9,167 bases of DNA from Gammaproteobacteria bacterium. Its GTDB lineage: Bacteria > Pseudomonadota > Gammaproteobacteria > GCA-001735895. The translations under genes and the position numbers were made by a program. The notes below the pieces were generated by a model, which worked only from the letters and a program-made list of their open reading frames with translations, was not told the origin of the DNA and did not search any database. Below, one piece after another: positions 7,145-9,167 of this stretch (position 1 is the stretch's first letter; every line of letters starts with the position of its first letter). The DNA is taken from NCBI GenBank assembly GCA_024763185.1, contig JANTFY010000076.1:1-9167 (forward strand), given 5' to 3'.

Positions 7145-7164
7145 GGCCGTCCTGATCAAATTAA

Positions 7165-7178
7165 CTCATTCAAATGAG
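7165..7178 (+). promoter_or_regulatory. Small inverted repeat in the trxA leader
   Basis: CTCATT (7165-7170) and AATGAG (7173-7178) are perfect 6-base arms two bases apart; in RNA this would be a 5-bp stem with a four-base loop. It ends two bases before the GGAG ribosome site (7181-7184). It could affect ribosome access or be a protein site on DNA; the function is not known. Confidence 0.4.
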
Positions 7179-7192
7179 CTGGAGAAACCTAA

Positions 7193-7519
7193 GTGAGTGA
7201 TAAAATTGTATATCTGACTGATGACAGCTTCGAACAGGAAGTGCTTCAGTCTGAACAGGCCGTGCTGGTTGATTACTGGGCGGACTGGTGCGGTCCCTGC
7301 AAAATGATTGCCCCGGTACTTGAAGAGATTGCCGATGAATACGAAGGCAAGATCAAGGTCGCCAAGCTGAATATCGATGAAAACTCCGGCACCCCTCCCA
7401 AGTATGGCATACGCGGTATTCCGACCCTGATGCTATTCAAGGGCGGCAATGTTGAAGCCACCAAGGTTGGCGCATTGTCCAAATCACAGTTAACCGCTTT
7501 TATCGACAGCAATCTGTAA
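7193..7519 (+). CDS. trxA: Thioredoxin 1
   Basis: This small cytoplasmic disulfide reductant donates electrons to ribonucleotide reductase, PAPS reductase and methionine sulfoxide reductases, and is recharged by thioredoxin reductase. The 108 residues are one thioredoxin fold with the active site W-C33-G-P-C36, buried Asp27 and the cis-proline Pro77 in GIPT. These equal Cys32, Cys35, Asp26 and Pro76 of mature E. coli TrxA. The start codon is GTG, chosen because MSDKI matches E. coli and GGAG lies eight bases upstream. It stands divergent from rhlB and upstream of rho as in E. coli, but a strong terminator after the stop makes it largely its own transcription unit. Confidence 0.97.
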   Translation: MSDKIVYLTDDSFEQEVLQSEQAVLVDYWADWCGPCKMIAPVLEEIADEYEGKIKVAKLNIDENSGTPPKYGIRGIPTLMLFKGGNVEATKVGALSKSQLTAFIDSNL

Positions 7520-7530
7520 AAAATAACAAC

Positions 7531-7563
7531 AGGTCGTCCAAAAATGTGGACGACCTTTTTTTT
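7531..7563 (+). terminator. Rho-independent terminator after trxA
   Basis: A 9-bp perfect stem, AGGTCGTCC (7531-7539) with GGACGACCT (7548-7556), closes an eight-base loop and runs straight into eight T residues (7556-7563, the first of them paired in the stem). It begins 11 bases after the trxA stop. It separates trxA from rho, implying that rho has its own promoter. On the other strand the stem is preceded by A residues, but lacks a good T tract. Confidence 0.95.
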
Positions 7564-7744
7564 GTGTGCTAGGCTCATTCTATAAATCGCCCATTCGTCG
7601 GCGGGGCATTGCACAACAAGCCTCAGTTTTCCCAAAAAACTAATCCAAATCTAATCCAAAAATAAAGCAAACTTACTCTTTATTATTTTTCAAATAACTT
7701 ATTTGACCAACTGTCATTTTTGACTCTCCTGTTGAAAAACCATT
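7564..7744 (+). promoter_or_regulatory. rho leader: C-rich, G-poor region, probable autoregulatory site
   Basis: Bases 7621-7740 hold about 27 C but only 7 G, the composition expected of a Rho-loading (rut) site. In E. coli, rho is autoregulated by Rho-dependent attenuation in its leader, so the same is inferred here. A -10-like TATAAA (7581-7586) has no good -35 partner. The leader contains the direct repeat CTAATCCAAA at 7640 and 7651, and a 17-base perfect dyad, TCAAATAA-C-TTATTTGA, at 7690-7706. No ATG exists in the leader, so no clear rhoL-like leader peptide is seen. The bases before the rho ATG (TTGAAAAACCATT) contain no Shine-Dalgarno sequence. Confidence 0.5.
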
Positions 7745-9001
7745 ATGAATCTTAGTGAATTAAAGAAAAAAACCGTTCCTGAATTAATTGATTTGTTAAA
7801 AGAGATGGGTGGTGATCATTCATCGCGCATGCGTCGACAGGACATTATTTTCAGCCTGCTCAAGGCACAGGCGAAAAAGGGTGAAGATATTTTCGGTGAT
7901 GGCGTTCTTGAGATACTGCAGGATGGTTTTGGTTTTTTACGGTCGGCGGACAGTTCCTATCTGGCCGGACCGGATGATATCTATGTGTCACCCAGCCAGA
8001 TCAGGCGTTTCAACCTGCGTACCGGCGATACCATCAGCGGCAAGATCAGGCCACCCAAAGATAATGAGCGTTATTTTGCCCTGCTCAAGGTGGATCAGAT
8101 CAATTTCGATTCGCCGGAAGCGGTCAAGCACAAGGTTCTGTTTGAAAACCTGACCCCGTTACATGCCGAGGACCGGCTGACCCTGGAACGTGGAAACGGC
8201 AGTACCGAGGATATTACCGCGCGTATTATCGATATGGTGTCCCCCATCGGCAAGGGGCAGCGAGGCCTGGTGGTTTCGCCACCCAAGGCAGGCAAGACGT
8301 TGATGCTGCAGAATATTGCGCAAAGCATTACCAATAATTACCCGGAATGTTACGTCATCGTGTTATTGATTGATGAACGCCCGGAAGAAGTGACCGAAAT
8401 GACGCGTATGGTCAAGGGCGAAGTGGTTGCCTCAACCTTTGATGAACCGGCCAGTCGTCACGTACAGGTAGCCGAAATGGTTATCGAGAAAGCCAAGCGC
8501 CTGGTCGAACACAAGCGCGACGTGGTCATTCTGCTTGACTCCATAACCCGCCTGGCGCGTGCTTATAACACCACCATCCCGTCCTCCGGCAAGGTATTGA
8601 CCGGTGGTGTGGATGCTCATGCCCTGCATCGGCCCAAGCGCTTTTTCGGTGCCGCGCGTAACATTGAAGAAGGTGGCAGCCTGACCATTATCGCGACGGC
8701 ATTGATCGAAACCGGTTCCAAGATGGATGAAGTGATCTATGAAGAATTCAAGGGCACCGGTAACATGGAATTACATCTGGATCGCCGTATTGCGGAAAAA
8801 CGTGTATTCCCGGCCATCAATATCAACCGCTCCGGTACCCGTCGTGAAGAACTGTTGATGGGGCAGGAGGAGTTACAGAAAGTGTGGATACTGCGTAAAT
8901 TCCTGCATTCCATGGATGACCTGGAAGCGATGGAATTTGTACTGGCGCGGATGCAGTCGTCAAAAACCAATGCCGAGTTTTTTGACCAAATGAAAAAATG
9001 A
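7745..9001 (+). CDS. rho: Transcription termination factor Rho
   Basis: Rho is a hexameric RNA-dependent ATPase that loads on C-rich nascent RNA and stops transcription. The 418 residues keep E. coli numbering: N-terminal helical bundle (1-47), RNA-binding cold-shock-like domain with GFGFLR (61-66), the P-loop PPKAGKT (179-185, Lys181 and Lys184), the Walker B region VILLDS near 265, the RNA-contacting Q-loop LTGGVDAHALHRPK (about 278-291) and the R-loop GTGNME. There is no insertion in the N-terminal domain as seen in some actinobacterial Rho proteins. The ATG is fixed by the conserved MNLSELK start, despite no ribosome site in front. It is separated from trxA by a terminator. No intrinsic terminator follows closely. 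Confidence 0.98.
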   Translation: MNLSELKKKTVPELIDLLKEMGGDHSSRMRRQDIIFSLLKAQAKKGEDIFGDGVLEILQDGFGFLRSADSSYLAGPDDIYVSPSQIRRFNLRTGDTISGKIRPPKDNERYFALLKVDQINFDSPEAVKHKVLFENLTPLHAEDRLTLERGNGSTEDITARIIDMVSPIGKGQRGLVVSPPKAGKTLMLQNIAQSITNNYPECYVIVLLIDERPEEVTEMTRMVKGEVVASTFDEPASRHVQVAEMVIEKAKRLVEHKRDVVILLDSITRLARAYNTTIPSSGKVLTGGVDAHALHRPKRFFGAARNIEEGGSLTIIATALIETGSKMDEVIYEEFKGTGNMELHLDRRIAEKRVFPAININRSGTRREELLMGQEELQKVWILRKFLHSMDDLEAMEFVLARMQSSKTNAEFFDQMKK

Positions 9002-9031
9002 TGTTTATCGGGCACTGAGCTTCGCCCACTC

Positions 9032-9098
9032 GGCGTTGAAATCGTGCTCGGATGATCACGTATTTTTCATACGCTCACATCCTGTGCGCTATTTCGCC
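9032..9098. repeat. Compound inverted repeat downstream of rho
   Basis: Nested arms pair in order: GGCG (9032-9035) with CGCC (9095-9098), GAAAT (9038-9042) with ATTTC (9091-9095, one base shared), GGATG (9050-9054) with CATCC (9078-9082) and CGTAT (9059-9063) with ATACG (9069-9073), around a five-base loop. Read as minus-strand RNA, the inner internal loop is UGAG opposite UGAU, which allows tandem G-A pairs. It resembles, from memory, dispersed intergenic hairpins of gammaproteobacteria, but I cannot confirm a family. A second small dyad, TCAGC-TCAC-GCTGA, is at 9114-9127. The rest of 9002-9167 shows no gene and no good intrinsic terminator. Confidence 0.5.
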
Positions 9099-9167
9099 TT
9101 GATTGGCCAAACCTCAGCTCACGCTGAACATCATTTTTGCCAAAACACGTTTCCATCTTTCTATAAT

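Noticed and set aside
7609..7665. TTG-initiated 18-codon frame in the rho leader, as a rhoL analogue
   Set aside because: TTG start with the only G-rich stretch too close upstream, and no similarity to RhoL that I can see.
8823..9059. 78-codon minus-strand frame crossing the rho 3' end
   Set aside because: It is antisense to the conserved Rho C-terminus and begins in the hairpin element; no ribosome site or domain supports it.

Overview
The window looks like chromosome of a gammaproteobacterium outside the Enterobacterales. RhlB, TrxA, Rho and Cca are close to their E. coli counterparts in length and motif positions. The divergent order rhlB(-) / trxA(+) rho(+) matches E. coli, while the amgK-murU cell-wall recycling pair is typical of Pseudomonas-like gammaproteobacteria. 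I cannot name a genus.

Layout, left to right. (1) 1-1362, minus strand: the N-terminal 454 codons of a surface lipoprotein gene that runs off the left edge. It has a lipobox, two Cys-paired EF-hand-like modules around an acidic collagen-like Gly-X-Y stretch, and then at least five beta-propeller-type repeats of about 50 residues, each with a DxDxD-like loop. It has no closed stop inside the window and is the least ordinary gene here. (2) 1363-1829: an AT-rich gene-free spacer with divergent promoter candidates. (3) 1830-3469, plus strand: amgK and murU overlap by ATGA and encode the kinase and uridylyltransferase that return sugars to UDP-MurNAc. (4) 3511-7034, minus strand: a tight rhlB / NDUFA9-like / cca cluster converging on murU. 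(5) 7035-7192: the rhlB-trxA divergent control region. (6) 7193-7563: trxA, closed by a strong intrinsic terminator. (7) 7564-9001: a C-rich, G-poor leader without a clear ribosome binding site, followed by rho. (8) 9002-9167: noncoding DNA holding a compound inverted repeat that may be a dispersed structured element.

Functionally, the right two thirds is housekeeping: RNA turnover (RhlB), tRNA 3' end maintenance (Cca), thiol redox (TrxA) and transcription termination (Rho). The left part combines peptidoglycan recycling with an accessory envelope protein. I see no mobile element, CRISPR array, tRNA or rRNA, and no clear novel multi-gene system. The items most worth checking are the repeat lipoprotein, the rho leader and the post-rho hairpin element.
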